DNA of 64,000 nt from JACVRW01 sp963850205 (lineage in GTDB: Bacteria > Actinomycetota > Thermoleophilia > Solirubrobacterales > Thermoleophilaceae): positions 186,001-250,000 of the forward strand of contig CAWKKJ010000012.1 in NCBI GenBank assembly GCA_963850205.1, written 5' to 3'. Made by a program: the position numbers and the translations under genes. Below the pieces are notes generated by a model that saw only the letters and a program-made list of their open reading frames with translations, searched no databases and was not told the DNA's origin. Below are positions 9,374 to 17,111 of this stretch, piece after piece (the first letter of the stretch is position 1; every line of letters starts with the position of its first letter).

Positions 9374-10440
9374 TCGAGCTCGAGCCCGCCTCCCTCGACT
9401 CCCTGCGGGACGACTGGACCCGGCTCGGCTTGCTGTCGGGCAACATCTTCGCGACCTGGGAGTGGGCGAGCGTCTGGTGGCGGCACTTCGGCGCCGGCCG
9501 ACGGCCGCTGACCGCGCGCATGCGCTCGAAGGGCGAGACCGTCGGGATCCTGCCGCTCTACATCGCGTTCGAGCGGCCCGCGCGGGTCGCGCGCTTCATC
9601 GGGCATGGGGCCGGCGACGAGCTGGGGCCGATTACGGCGGCCGGCGAGCTCGCGCCGAGCATGGCGGTCGGCCACCGCGCCTGCTCGGCCCTGCTCCAGA
9701 CGGGCGCCCACCCTGAGCTGGGTTGGGACGTCCTGCTCGCTGAGCGCCTGCCGGCCGACCGCGGCTGCGGCGCCGCGCTTGGCGGGCGGGTTTTGCAGCG
9801 CGACGCGAGCCCGGTCATCGATCTCGAGGGTCAAACCTGGGACGACTACCTGGCGGGGCGTAGCTCCAACTTCCGCTCGCAAGTGCGGCGCAAGGAGCGC
9901 AAGCTGCTCCGCGACCACGGGCTGCGCTATCGACTGAGCGACCGCGACCGGCTCGACGACGATCTATCCGCCCTCTTCACGCTGCACGCCGCGCGCTGGG
10001 GTGAGGAGTCGTCGGGCGCGCTCGCCGGCGAGCGAGTGGCGTTTCACCGTGAGTTCGCGGCGCTCGCCCAGCAGCGCGGCTGGCTGCGGCTGTGGGTCGC
10101 GGAGATCGGCGATCGGCCTGCGGCGGCCTGGTACGGCTTCCGCTTCGGCGGCGCCGACTGGTATTACCAGTTCGGGCGCGACCCGGCCTGGGACCGCGCG
10201 TCGATTGGCCTCGTGCTGCTCGCCCATACGGTGCGCGAGGCCGCCTCGGACGGCCAGCGACTGTACCGGCTGCTTCGCGGCGGAGAGCCCTACAAGGACC
10301 GCTTCGCGACCGGCGACCCCGGGCTGGAGAGCGTCGCCGTGGCGCGCAGCGCGTACGGGCGGCTCGCCGTGCGGGCCGCCGTCGCCGGCCTCGCGCTGCC
10401 GGAGCCGGTGCGACGCCGGCTGACGGGCGCCGTCGGTTGA
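9370..10440 (+). CDS. GNAT/FemAB-like acyltransferase (CelD/BcsL type)
   Basis: 356 residues of the BioF2/CelD acetyltransferase fold. The N-terminal half has NIFATWEWASVWWRHFG and ILPLYIAFERP; the C-terminal GNAT half has SSNFRSQVRRKERKLLRD, AAWYGFRFGGADWYYQFG and LLRGGEPYKDRFATGD. Relatives are common in EPS loci and are thought to acylate sugars or amino-sugars with acyl-CoA. The ATG overlaps the epimerase stop by 4 nt, so it is translationally coupled. A role in N- or O-acylation of the same polysaccharide is inferred from this position. Confidence 0.82.
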   Translation: MIELEPASLDSLRDDWTRLGLLSGNIFATWEWASVWWRHFGAGRRPLTARMRSKGETVGILPLYIAFERPARVARFIGHGAGDELGPITAAGELAPSMAVGHRACSALLQTGAHPELGWDVLLAERLPADRGCGAALGGRVLQRDASPVIDLEGQTWDDYLAGRSSNFRSQVRRKERKLLRDHGLRYRLSDRDRLDDDLSALFTLHAARWGEESSGALAGERVAFHREFAALAQQRGWLRLWVAEIGDRPAAAWYGFRFGGADWYYQFGRDPAWDRASIGLVLLAHTVREAASDGQRLYRLLRGGEPYKDRFATGDPGLESVAVARSAYGRLAVRAAVAGLALPEPVRRRLTGAVG

Positions 10441-10463
10441 GCGAGAGAGACGCATCCCACGGT

Positions 10464-11102
10464 ATGACGAGCCGTCTGTCAGCGCAGCGCGCCCTTGTCT
10501 ACGACCTTCGCTGCCACTTCCGGCGTCACGGGCTGCGCTCCACCGTCGCGAAGTTGCGCAGCGCCGCGCGTGCCAGGCTCGGCGCGAAGCCGACGCGAAT
10601 CATCCTTCTCAAGGAGCTCGACGAGTCCATGGAGCCCGCCGCGAGGGGCGGCCTTCGCGTCGTGGAGCTCGAGCGTGGCCACCTGCCGTTGCTCTACGAG
10701 CTCAACCGCAGGCGTTGCTTTACGAAGGCCGACCGGCGTTTTTCCGAGGACCTGGCCCACGGATACCGCGCGTTTCTGGCGTTTCGCGACGACGCGCTCG
10801 TCGGCTACTACTGGTGGGTGGACAGGGACCACCACCCCCGGCACCGCGACCTGAGGCAGCTGGGCGGACGGCTCGAGCTCGAGGAGCGCGACGTGTACGG
10901 CAGCGACTTCTTCGTGCTGGAAGAGCACCGCGGCGGTGGTACCGCGGACCACTTCCTCGACCAGGTCGAGGCGGCGTTGCGGGAGCGGGGCTTCCGACGG
11001 CTCTGGGGCTACGTCGAAAGCGGCAACCGCCCGGCTCGCTGGACCTATCGGGTGAGGGGCTACCGGCCGATCGAAACGGTCGGCGGCGGCGAGCGCGGAT
11101 GA
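10464..11102 (+). CDS. GNAT-family N-acetyltransferase
   Basis: 212 residues. The acetyl-CoA-binding loop of GNAT enzymes is visible as FFVLEEHRGGGTADHFLDQV, followed by LRERGFRRLWGYVESGNRPA. The N-terminal ~50 residues are basic and not assignable. The ATG at 10464 is 23 nt after the preceding stop; the frame is open upstream, but only inside the previous gene. It lies at the end of the plus-strand modification block and is convergent with another acyltransferase at 11104, with a 1-nt gap. The substrate is unknown; an amino-sugar or polymer residue is likely. Confidence 0.75.
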   Translation: MTSRLSAQRALVYDLRCHFRRHGLRSTVAKLRSAARARLGAKPTRIILLKELDESMEPAARGGLRVVELERGHLPLLYELNRRRCFTKADRRFSEDLAHGYRAFLAFRDDALVGYYWWVDRDHHPRHRDLRQLGGRLELEERDVYGSDFFVLEEHRGGGTADHFLDQVEAALRERGFRRLWGYVESGNRPARWTYRVRGYRPIETVGGGERG

Positions 11103-11103
11103 A

Positions 11104-12177
11104 TCAGACGTCGGTGTCCCCGGTTAGGAAGTGCCAGCTCCCGCGCCGCGTCAAGTCCATGGCAGGCGTGGTGTCCGCTGCCGCGCACACCAGCAGCCCG
11201 TTCTGAGCGGAGCGCTCGATGAACCCGAAGGCGCGCAGCCGTCGGGTCAGCAGGTTGGGCGGCCCGACATAGCCCAGGTCGATCGTAAGCGCGCCGCTCC
11301 TCCGGGAGTCGCGGATGAACTCGCCGAGCAGTGCGTCCAGAACGGGTCGCTCGGGCAGGCTCAAGATGTCGTAGACGACCCGGCTGTCGTGGTCGGTGAG
11401 GTAGACGGCGTAGGCCGCCACGTCGCCTCCATCCAGCAGGGCGAAGATGGAGTACTCGCGCGTCGCTTCGGCGGGCGCGTCCTTCTCGTAGCGCCAGTTG
11501 AGGACGTCGGCGCTGCGGTCGCTCGTGAAGCCCAGCTCGCCGTGGGTCGCTTCCCACAGTCGGGCGAACCGACCGTCGAAGTGATCGGGACGATCGATCG
11601 AGAACCGCTGCGAGCGCCGTTGAAGCCGCTCGCGGGACGCGAGCGATACGACCGGGCGGGCGGCTCCGGACGCCAGGGCGGCAAGCCTCCGCGAACGGAC
11701 GTAACGGTCGACGACGGGGCGCGCGCTCAGGAGCTTCAAGAACCTGCTGAGCCTGCCGAGATCGGTGTAGCCGGCGCGGGCCACGATCGGCTCCGACAAC
11801 GTATTGGGAGAGCCGTACGCGCAGACCAGCCGGCGCTCCGTGAGCGCGGGCACGGTCGCCCGCTGGAGGGCGACGGCAGGACCGAGGCTGCGGTGCTCCT
11901 CGTCGACCGCGAAGTCGCCTCCGATCGCCGCCGGCACGAGCTCGCCGGAGGTCTGCAGGGCGGTGGGGATGAGCGCCGTCATGCCGACGAAGTTCCCGGT
12001 CTCGTTGTCGCGAGCGAGGAAGATCGAGGGAGCCCCAAACGGGTTGCGTTCGTAGTACTTGCGGTATTTCGCCTCGAGCCGTGACCGCGGACCGGGGCGG
12101 TTGCGAGTCGCGAGGGCCAGCACGTCGTCCCTGTTCGCGCGCGGATCGCCGGGCACGATGGAGTATCGACGGCTCAC
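11104..12177 (-). CDS. GNAT-family acetyltransferase of the EPS-cluster type
   Basis: 357 residues. Double-GNAT-like protein with LEAKYRKYYERNPFG, FVGMTALIPT, IGGDFAVDEEHRSLGPAVALQR and LGFTSDRSADVLNWRY, blocks typical of acyltransferases in polysaccharide clusters. I use the GTG at 12177 because GTGA there overlaps the stop of 12174-13949; the frame extends a further ~130 codons upstream but only as a shadow of that gene. It is translationally coupled to the GINT-like protein, so the two probably modify the same intermediate. Confidence 0.75.
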   Translation of the reverse strand: MSRRYSIVPGDPRANRDDVLALATRNRPGPRSRLEAKYRKYYERNPFGAPSIFLARDNETGNFVGMTALIPTALQTSGELVPAAIGGDFAVDEEHRSLGPAVALQRATVPALTERRLVCAYGSPNTLSEPIVARAGYTDLGRLSRFLKLLSARPVVDRYVRSRRLAALASGAARPVVSLASRERLQRRSQRFSIDRPDHFDGRFARLWEATHGELGFTSDRSADVLNWRYEKDAPAEATREYSIFALLDGGDVAAYAVYLTDHDSRVVYDILSLPERPVLDALLGEFIRDSRRSGALTIDLGYVGPPNLLTRRLRAFGFIERSAQNGLLVCAAADTTPAMDLTRRGSWHFLTGDTDV

Positions 12178-13949
12178 GTCCAGTCGAGCAGCCTCGACCG
12201 CGAGGACTGCGGCCGCTCCGACGAGTCGAGATCGACGTACTGCCAGCGCGGCTCCGACGGGGCCCCGAGGAATCCCCCGAGCGAGAGCTTCGGGCGCAAT
12301 CGGCAGCCGTCCACGATCTCGTAGGTGCCGTCCGAGCCGTAGGAGTGCGTCCGCAGGTTGCCGCTCCGGGGCACCGGCTCGAGCGCGCCGATCGGCCGCT
12401 CGCCGTACTCGGTGGACGTGAGCGTCTCGATCCGATTGAACACGAGCCGCCATCCATACTGGCGCGAGCAGTCCTGCGCCGGCCTGATCAGTTGGTTCTC
12501 CTCGACGAGGATCCTGCCGGCCGGGCGCGCACAGCGCACGTCCGAGACGACCGGGTTCATCGGATGCGGCTCCCATTCGCCCTGGAGCGAGTCCGAGGAG
12601 AAGAGAAAGAGCTCATCGATCGGTGCCCGGCCGTCCGGGTCGATGGCGAGGAACAGCCACAGCCGGCCGTCGTGGCGGAGCAGCGTTGCATCGGTGGCGT
12701 AGACGCCCTCCATGATGATGCGCTCGAGCGTCCACTCGCCGGGAAAGTGGGAGGCTCGCCAGAGCTCGACGGTGCGGCGACCGCCGGTCTCGGGGAGCAT
12801 GTAGACCGCGTCACCGTCCGCGAAGACGAACGGGTACGAGAGGTGGCAGTCCTGCTGGAGAGCGACCCGAGGGGGCCAGAGGCGGCCATGGTCGTCGATC
12901 TCGACAGAGCGGATGTCGGCGCGCCCGACGGCCTGGTCGTAGTCCTCGTAGAGGACGTAGTGGCGGCCGTCGCGCTCCAGCAGGAACGGGTCGGCGTAGA
13001 AGTGGCCCGGTGGAGCGGCGATCGTCGTGAACGGGCCGGTGGCTCCGGCGAACGGCGGTCCGGGCCCGTGCCTGCGGTAGGCGAGAAACCACTCCCGGTC
13101 GGCGAACGCGTAGAGGATGCGCCTACCGGCGACGCCCGCCGCGACCCGCAGGAGGAACCGCATCATCGTGGCGTTCGTCGGGCGCGAAGGCAGCGTCCTC
13201 GCCGCGGGCAGCGGCTCACCGCACCCCGGGGCCGGCAGGACCTCACCATCGCGGCGCAGGTCGCGCAAGCCGCGCGCGGGAAGGCGAGCCGCCCGCTGAT
13301 AGGCAACGCAGCGGCCGCGGTGGAGCGACGCGCGATCGGATTGAACGTACGACCGGCACACAACCCGCTCGCCGTCCGTCGCCCGCGCCCGGAGGGTCAC
13401 TGGAGTGGCGGGCTCGCCGGCGTTCACCTCTGTGAAGAGATCGGCGGGGCCGGGCGTGCCGCCTACCTGGAGCGACCACGCCCCGAAGCGCGCCGAGCTC
13501 GCGAGCCGCTCGGCAGGAGCTCCCGGCGCCAGGCAGACGATGACATCGAGGTCCTCCCTCGCGAGCGCCATGGGCGAGGGCCAACCGGCCTGGACTCGCA
13601 CGGGGCGAGACGCTTTGGCGTCCGGGCCCGGGGCCGGCACGCGACCCAGCGGATCGCAAGCGTTCCCGAACCAGTGCCTGTCGGCGCGTACGTAGGCGCC
13701 GTAGAGCGCGTGGCGGAGCGCCCCTCGCAGCCGCGCGAGCAGCGGGGCGGGGCCGTGGTGTGCGGCCGAACGTCCTACGCAGGCGAAGATCGTCGTACGG
13801 CAAAAGCCGAGCTGCTCGATCTCCGCGATCGCCGTGGACTGCCACTGGCGCATGAGCTGTCCGTCCACCACCACCGCGACCTTCAGGAGGACGGGCGGCG
13901 AAGGCGCCCCCACGGTCACATGCGAGGGCGGTCGGGACCGTCCGGGCAC
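12174..13949 (-). CDS. Two-domain protein: degenerate formyltransferase-like N-terminus plus GINT-like beta-propeller C-terminus
   Basis: 591 residues. The C-terminal ~310 residues (from about 280) carry propeller-type blades: GHFYADPFLLERDGRHYVLY, SYPFVFADGDAVYMLPETGG, WTLERIIMEGVYATDATLL and RPAGRILVEENQLIRPAQD. These resemble the bacterial relatives of glucosamine inositolphosphorylceramide transferase and GH43-like folds. The N-terminal part has the strand order of a formyltransferase (LDVIVCLAPGAPAERLASSARFGAWSLQVGG), but the His-x-Ser active-site signature normally found there is missing. Residues ~110-270 are low in complexity, and the exact start is uncertain. It is coupled to the acyltransferase at 11104. 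The product is probably a sugar-transferring or sugar-binding enzyme of the EPS locus. Confidence 0.65.
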   Translation of the reverse strand: MPGRSRPPSHVTVGAPSPPVLLKVAVVVDGQLMRQWQSTAIAEIEQLGFCRTTIFACVGRSAAHHGPAPLLARLRGALRHALYGAYVRADRHWFGNACDPLGRVPAPGPDAKASRPVRVQAGWPSPMALAREDLDVIVCLAPGAPAERLASSARFGAWSLQVGGTPGPADLFTEVNAGEPATPVTLRARATDGERVVCRSYVQSDRASLHRGRCVAYQRAARLPARGLRDLRRDGEVLPAPGCGEPLPAARTLPSRPTNATMMRFLLRVAAGVAGRRILYAFADREWFLAYRRHGPGPPFAGATGPFTTIAAPPGHFYADPFLLERDGRHYVLYEDYDQAVGRADIRSVEIDDHGRLWPPRVALQQDCHLSYPFVFADGDAVYMLPETGGRRTVELWRASHFPGEWTLERIIMEGVYATDATLLRHDGRLWLFLAIDPDGRAPIDELFLFSSDSLQGEWEPHPMNPVVSDVRCARPAGRILVEENQLIRPAQDCSRQYGWRLVFNRIETLTSTEYGERPIGALEPVPRSGNLRTHSYGSDGTYEIVDGCRLRPKLSLGGFLGAPSEPRWQYVDLDSSERPQSSRSRLLDWT

Positions 13950-13976
13950 CGCAGCGGACGGCGGCGCCCAGCCCGA

Positions 13977-14921
13977 CTATTGCGCGTCATGGGCTGCTCT
14001 CTGGTCGACGATCCAGGCGATCGTCCGCTGAAGGCCCGCCTCGAACCCGACGCTCGGCTGGTAGCCGATCAGCTCACGTGCCAGGGAGACGTCGGCCAGG
14101 CTCTCGGAGACGTCGCCGGCGCGGGCCGGCCCGTACGCGGGCTCGAGATCCGAGTCGAGCAGGCGCTGGAGCGTGCTCACGAGCTCGTTGAGCGTGTGCG
14201 CGCGGCCGACGGCGATGTTCATCACCCGCCCGGCGGCGCCCGCTTCGACCGCCGCCGCCAGGTTTGCCTCGACCACGTTCTCCACGTGGGTGAAATCGCG
14301 CGAGGTCTCGCCGTCGCCGAAGATCGTCGGCGGCCGGCCGTCGAGCATCATGCGGATGAACCTCGGTATGACGGCCGCATAGCCCGAGAGCGGGTCCTGG
14401 CGCTCGCCGAACACGTTGAAGTACCGCAGGGCCACCGTCTCCACGCCGTACACGCGGTTCGCGACCATGCAGTACTGCTCGGCGGCGAACTTCGACACCG
14501 CGTAGGGAGCGAGCGGCGCCACCGCCTGAGATTCCCGCCTGGGCATGCCCTCCGCGTCTCCGTAGACCGAGCTGGAGGACGCGAACACCACGCGCCGCAC
14601 GCCGGCGTCGCGAGCGGCCAGCAGCACGTTCAGGGTGCCCTCGACGTTGACCGCCGTGGACGTCAGGGGATCCTGGATAGACCGGGGCACCGAGGGGAGG
14701 GCGCCCTGGTGGAAGACGACCTCCACGCCGCCGACGGCGGCCGCCACGCGCTCGTACGACCGCAGATCGCCCTCGACCAGCTCTGCGTCGAGAGGCTCGA
14801 GGTTCGAGCGGTGGCCGGTCGAGAAGTTGTCGAGCAGCCGTACCTCGTGACCCTGGGCCAACAGCGCGTGGGCGAGGTTCGATCCGATGAACCCGGCGCC
14901 GCCGGTGACGAGTGCCCTCAC
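13977..14921 (-). CDS. NAD-dependent epimerase/dehydratase (UDP-glucose 4-epimerase-like)
   Basis: 314 residues of the extended short-chain dehydrogenase fold: Rossmann motif ALVTGGAGFIGSNLAHALL, catalytic YAVSK (YxxxK), the SSSSVYG triad serine region, and ALRYFNVFGERQDP as in GalE/WbpP-type enzymes. The frame is open far upstream, but the GTG at 14921, 5 nt after the aroF stop, is the correct start because the Rossmann motif begins there. It supplies an epimerised or dehydrated nucleotide sugar for the EPS enzymes that follow it on the same strand. Confidence 0.87.
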   Translation of the reverse strand: MRALVTGGAGFIGSNLAHALLAQGHEVRLLDNFSTGHRSNLEPLDAELVEGDLRSYERVAAAVGGVEVVFHQGALPSVPRSIQDPLTSTAVNVEGTLNVLLAARDAGVRRVVFASSSSVYGDAEGMPRRESQAVAPLAPYAVSKFAAEQYCMVANRVYGVETVALRYFNVFGERQDPLSGYAAVIPRFIRMMLDGRPPTIFGDGETSRDFTHVENVVEANLAAAVEAGAAGRVMNIAVGRAHTLNELVSTLQRLLDSDLEPAYGPARAGDVSESLADVSLARELIGYQPSVGFEAGLQRTIAWIVDQRAAHDAQ

Positions 14922-14926
14922 CTCGG

Positions 14927-15973
14927 CTAGCCGATCGTCTTGCCCATGACCTCGACGAGCCTGCGGATCTCGTCCGCGAACTCGCCGAAGCTCTGCGTGG
15001 GGATCTGCTGGGGCGCGTCGCAGAGGGCGCGCGAGGGCTCCGGATGGGCCTCGACGATGATGCCGTCGGCGCCGGCGGCCACGGCCGCGCGGGCCAGCGC
15101 CGGCACCAGCTCGCGCCGCCCCGCGGCGTGGGAGGGGTCGACGATCACCGGCAGATGCGTCTCCTCCTTCAGCACCGGGACGGCGCTGATGTCGAGCGTG
15201 AACCGAGTGGAGCGCTCGAAGGTCTTGATGCCGCGCTCGCACAGGATCACCCGCGGGTTGCCCTCCTTGAGGATGTACTCGGCGGCCATGAGTAGCTCCT
15301 CGACCGACGCCGACGGGCCTCTCTTCAGGAGCACCGGCTTGTCGATCTTGCCGACCTCGGAGAGCAACAGGAAGTTCTGCATGTTGCGAGCGCCGATCTG
15401 GATCACGTCGGCGGTGTCGAGGACGGCCTCCACGTGGCGCGGGTCCATGAGCTCGGTCGCGAGCGGCAGGCCGGTGTCCTCGCGCGCCTCCTCGAGGATG
15501 GCCAGCCCCTCCACCCCGAGTCCCTGGAAGCTGTAGGGCGAGGTGCGCGGCTTGAACGCGCCGCCGCGCAGCATGCTGGCCCCGGCGGCCTCCACCGCCC
15601 GCGCGGTGCTGAGCGTCTGCTCGCGCGACTCGACGGTGCAGGGGCCCGCGATCAGCGCGAAGTGGTCGCCGCCGATCCGTCGCCCGCGGGTCTGGATCAC
15701 GGTCGGCCCGGGCACGCTCTCGCTCGACACCAGCTTGTAGGGCTTGCTGATCGGAAGGACGGCCTCCACGCCGGCGCGCTGCTCGAGCGCGAGCCCCTGG
15801 ATCCCCTCGCGGTCTCCGAAGGCGCCGATCACCGTGGAGTCGTGGCCGGGGGCGACGCGCCCGTAGGAGCCGCTCTCCGACAGCAGCGCAAGCACCTCCT
15901 CGACCTGGTCGTCGGGAGCGGCGGCGCTCATCATGATCAGCAGCTGAATCTCACCCGAGGCTTCGACGCTCAT
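14927..15973 (-). CDS. aroF: 3-deoxy-7-phosphoheptulonate (DAHP) synthase
   Basis: 348 residues. An N-terminal ~90-residue ferredoxin-like (ACT-type) regulatory domain is followed by the (beta/alpha)8 barrel with IAGPCTVESREQ, RGGAFKPRTSPYSFQG, ILCERGIKTFE and DPSHAAGRRELV, all diagnostic of the class I-beta (Thermotoga/Bacillus AroF) family. It condenses PEP with erythrose-4-phosphate, the first step of the shikimate pathway. It lies 10 nt after pabC on the same strand, and the divergent operon also uses chorismate, so it probably feeds the aminobenzoate module. A TAGACT hexamer overlapping the pabC stop may give it its own leaderless promoter. Confidence 0.92.
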   Translation of the reverse strand: MSVEASGEIQLLIMMSAAAPDDQVEEVLALLSESGSYGRVAPGHDSTVIGAFGDREGIQGLALEQRAGVEAVLPISKPYKLVSSESVPGPTVIQTRGRRIGGDHFALIAGPCTVESREQTLSTARAVEAAGASMLRGGAFKPRTSPYSFQGLGVEGLAILEEAREDTGLPLATELMDPRHVEAVLDTADVIQIGARNMQNFLLLSEVGKIDKPVLLKRGPSASVEELLMAAEYILKEGNPRVILCERGIKTFERSTRFTLDISAVPVLKEETHLPVIVDPSHAAGRRELVPALARAAVAAGADGIIVEAHPEPSRALCDAPQQIPTQSFGEFADEIRRLVEVMGKTIG

Positions 15974-15980
15974 ACCGTCG

Positions 15981-15986
15981 AGTCTA
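15981..15986 (-). promoter_or_regulatory. Putative internal -10 (TAGACT) for aroF
   Basis: TAGACT ends 7 nt before the aroF ATG and overlaps the stop codon of pabC, so aroF could be transcribed with or without pabC. Confidence 0.4.
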
Positions 15987-16781
15987 GATCGAGTCCCGCC
16001 CTCCTAGCCACAGTCGCCGCAGGGCGGCCGAGATGACCGGGGTCACGGCTCCCTGTTCCCACTCCCGCACTCCCTCGTATGTCCGCACCGGCTCGACGCC
16101 GCGGACCGACCCGCTGGCGAACACCTCGTCCGCCTCGGCGATGTCGTCGCCGGACACCGGTTCCTCGCGGGCCGGGATGCCCGCCGCGGCGGCCAGCTCG
16201 AGGATCCGGCGGCGGGCGATCCCCGGGAGCAGCCGGCCGTCCGCCGCCGGTGTGAGCAGTGAGTCGTCACGCACCAGGAAGACGTTCCCGCGGGAGACCT
16301 CCAGGACGCTCCCGTCGCTGTCGAGCAGGAGGGCCAGCGCCGGGTCCCGCTCGGTCTGCGCCTGGTCGAGCAGCCGCCGATCCGACCACTTGTGGGCGCC
16401 CTGCCAGCCCGGCACCACCACCCCGGCGAGGGCCACGCCCCGCTCCCAAGGGGGGAAGACGAGGTCCGGGTCCACGTCCGCGACGCGCACGGCGGGGGCC
16501 AGCCGGCCGTCCGTGCCGGGCGCCACGTCGAGCCGGAGGCGCCCGAGCCGCACCCCGTGCGCCCGCTCGCTCACGAGCTCGCGCACCTCTGCCGGCGGCT
16601 CGGCGCCGAACAGCTCGCCTGTGCTGGAGGCCATGCGCGCCATGTGCGCCTCCAGCTCGATCGGCTCGCCGCCCACCACCAGGAGCGTCTCGAAGACGCC
16701 GCGGCTCGGGTCTGGGCGCGGGGCTTCCGTGCGGGCGTGGTCCGTTCGCAGGGTGAAGGGATGGTAGGGCGCCGGATCCAC
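15984..16781 (-). CDS. pabC: Aminodeoxychorismate lyase-like class IV PLP aminotransferase
   Basis: 265 residues of fold-type IV PLP enzymes. Visible blocks are RGVFETLLVVGGEPIELEAH near the N-terminus, the Lys-containing GAHKWSDRRLLDQA (probable PLP Schiff-base Lys), VLEVSRGNVFLVRDDSLLTP and LLPGIARRRILELA. PabC splits 4-amino-4-deoxychorismate into 4-aminobenzoate and pyruvate. A branched-chain or D-amino-acid aminotransferase cannot be excluded from sequence alone, but a fused aminodeoxychorismate synthase 2 kb away makes PabC the better call. The GTG start leaves a 75-nt divergent gap to the carrier-protein gene. Confidence 0.82.
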   Translation of the reverse strand: MDPAPYHPFTLRTDHARTEAPRPDPSRGVFETLLVVGGEPIELEAHMARMASSTGELFGAEPPAEVRELVSERAHGVRLGRLRLDVAPGTDGRLAPAVRVADVDPDLVFPPWERGVALAGVVVPGWQGAHKWSDRRLLDQAQTERDPALALLLDSDGSVLEVSRGNVFLVRDDSLLTPAADGRLLPGIARRRILELAAAAGIPAREEPVSGDDIAEADEVFASGSVRGVEPVRTYEGVREWEQGAVTPVISAALRRLWLGGRDSI

Positions 16782-16809
16782 TTGCGCAGGAAAGAGGCTG
16801 GGTTACCTT
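16782..16809 (+). promoter_or_regulatory. Putative sigma-70-type promoter for the ACP/ligase/pabAB operon
   Basis: TTGCGC (16782-16787), a 16-bp spacer and TACCTT (16804-16809) precede the carrier-protein gene. A purine-rich ribosome site (GAGAGGAAGG, 16841-16850) follows, so this transcript has a normal leader. The same GGTTACC core recurs at 18606-18612 before pabAB. Confidence 0.5.
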
Positions 16810-16856
16810 GGGTCTAGAGTCGCCACCTGTCGAGTTGAGTGAGAGGAAGGCAGTGC

Positions 16857-17111
16857 ATGAGCGTGAGGGCGGATGTCGGAGACTTCATCACCAGTGAGCT
16901 TTCGGTCGGTAAGGGCACCGCGGCGCCCGCGCCGGACGACGACCTGCTCAAGAAGGGACTCGTGGACTCCCTCGGGGTGATGGAGCTGGTGGGCTTCATC
17001 GAGGACCGCTACGGCATCACCGTTCGCGACGAGGATCTGACGCCCGAGAACTTCGGGACGCTCGCCCGGATCGAGGAGTACGTGGAGGGCAGGAGGAACA
17101 GCGCGCCATGA
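16857..17111 (+). CDS. Acyl carrier protein
   Basis: 84 residues, a normal free-standing carrier protein. The phosphopantetheine site is VDSLGVMEL with Ser38, followed by the acidic helix GFIEDRYGITV and the last helix FGTLARIEEYV. It would carry an acyl or aryl thioester made by the neighbouring adenylate-forming ligases. Its stop overlaps the start of ligase 1 by 4 nt (ATGA), so the two are probably made in fixed ratio. No ketosynthase, condensation or dehydratase gene lies nearby, so it is more likely a shuttle for one activated acid than part of a chain-extending system. Confidence 0.9.
   Translation: MSVRADVGDFITSELSVGKGTAAPAPDDDLLKKGLVDSLGVMELVGFIEDRYGITVRDEDLTPENFGTLARIEEYVEGRRNSAP

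Noticed and set aside
14922..15242. N-terminal extension of the epimerase at 13977
   Set aside because: The upstream open frame is antiframe to aroF on the same strand and encodes an Arg/Ala-rich shadow; the Rossmann motif starts at GTG 14921.
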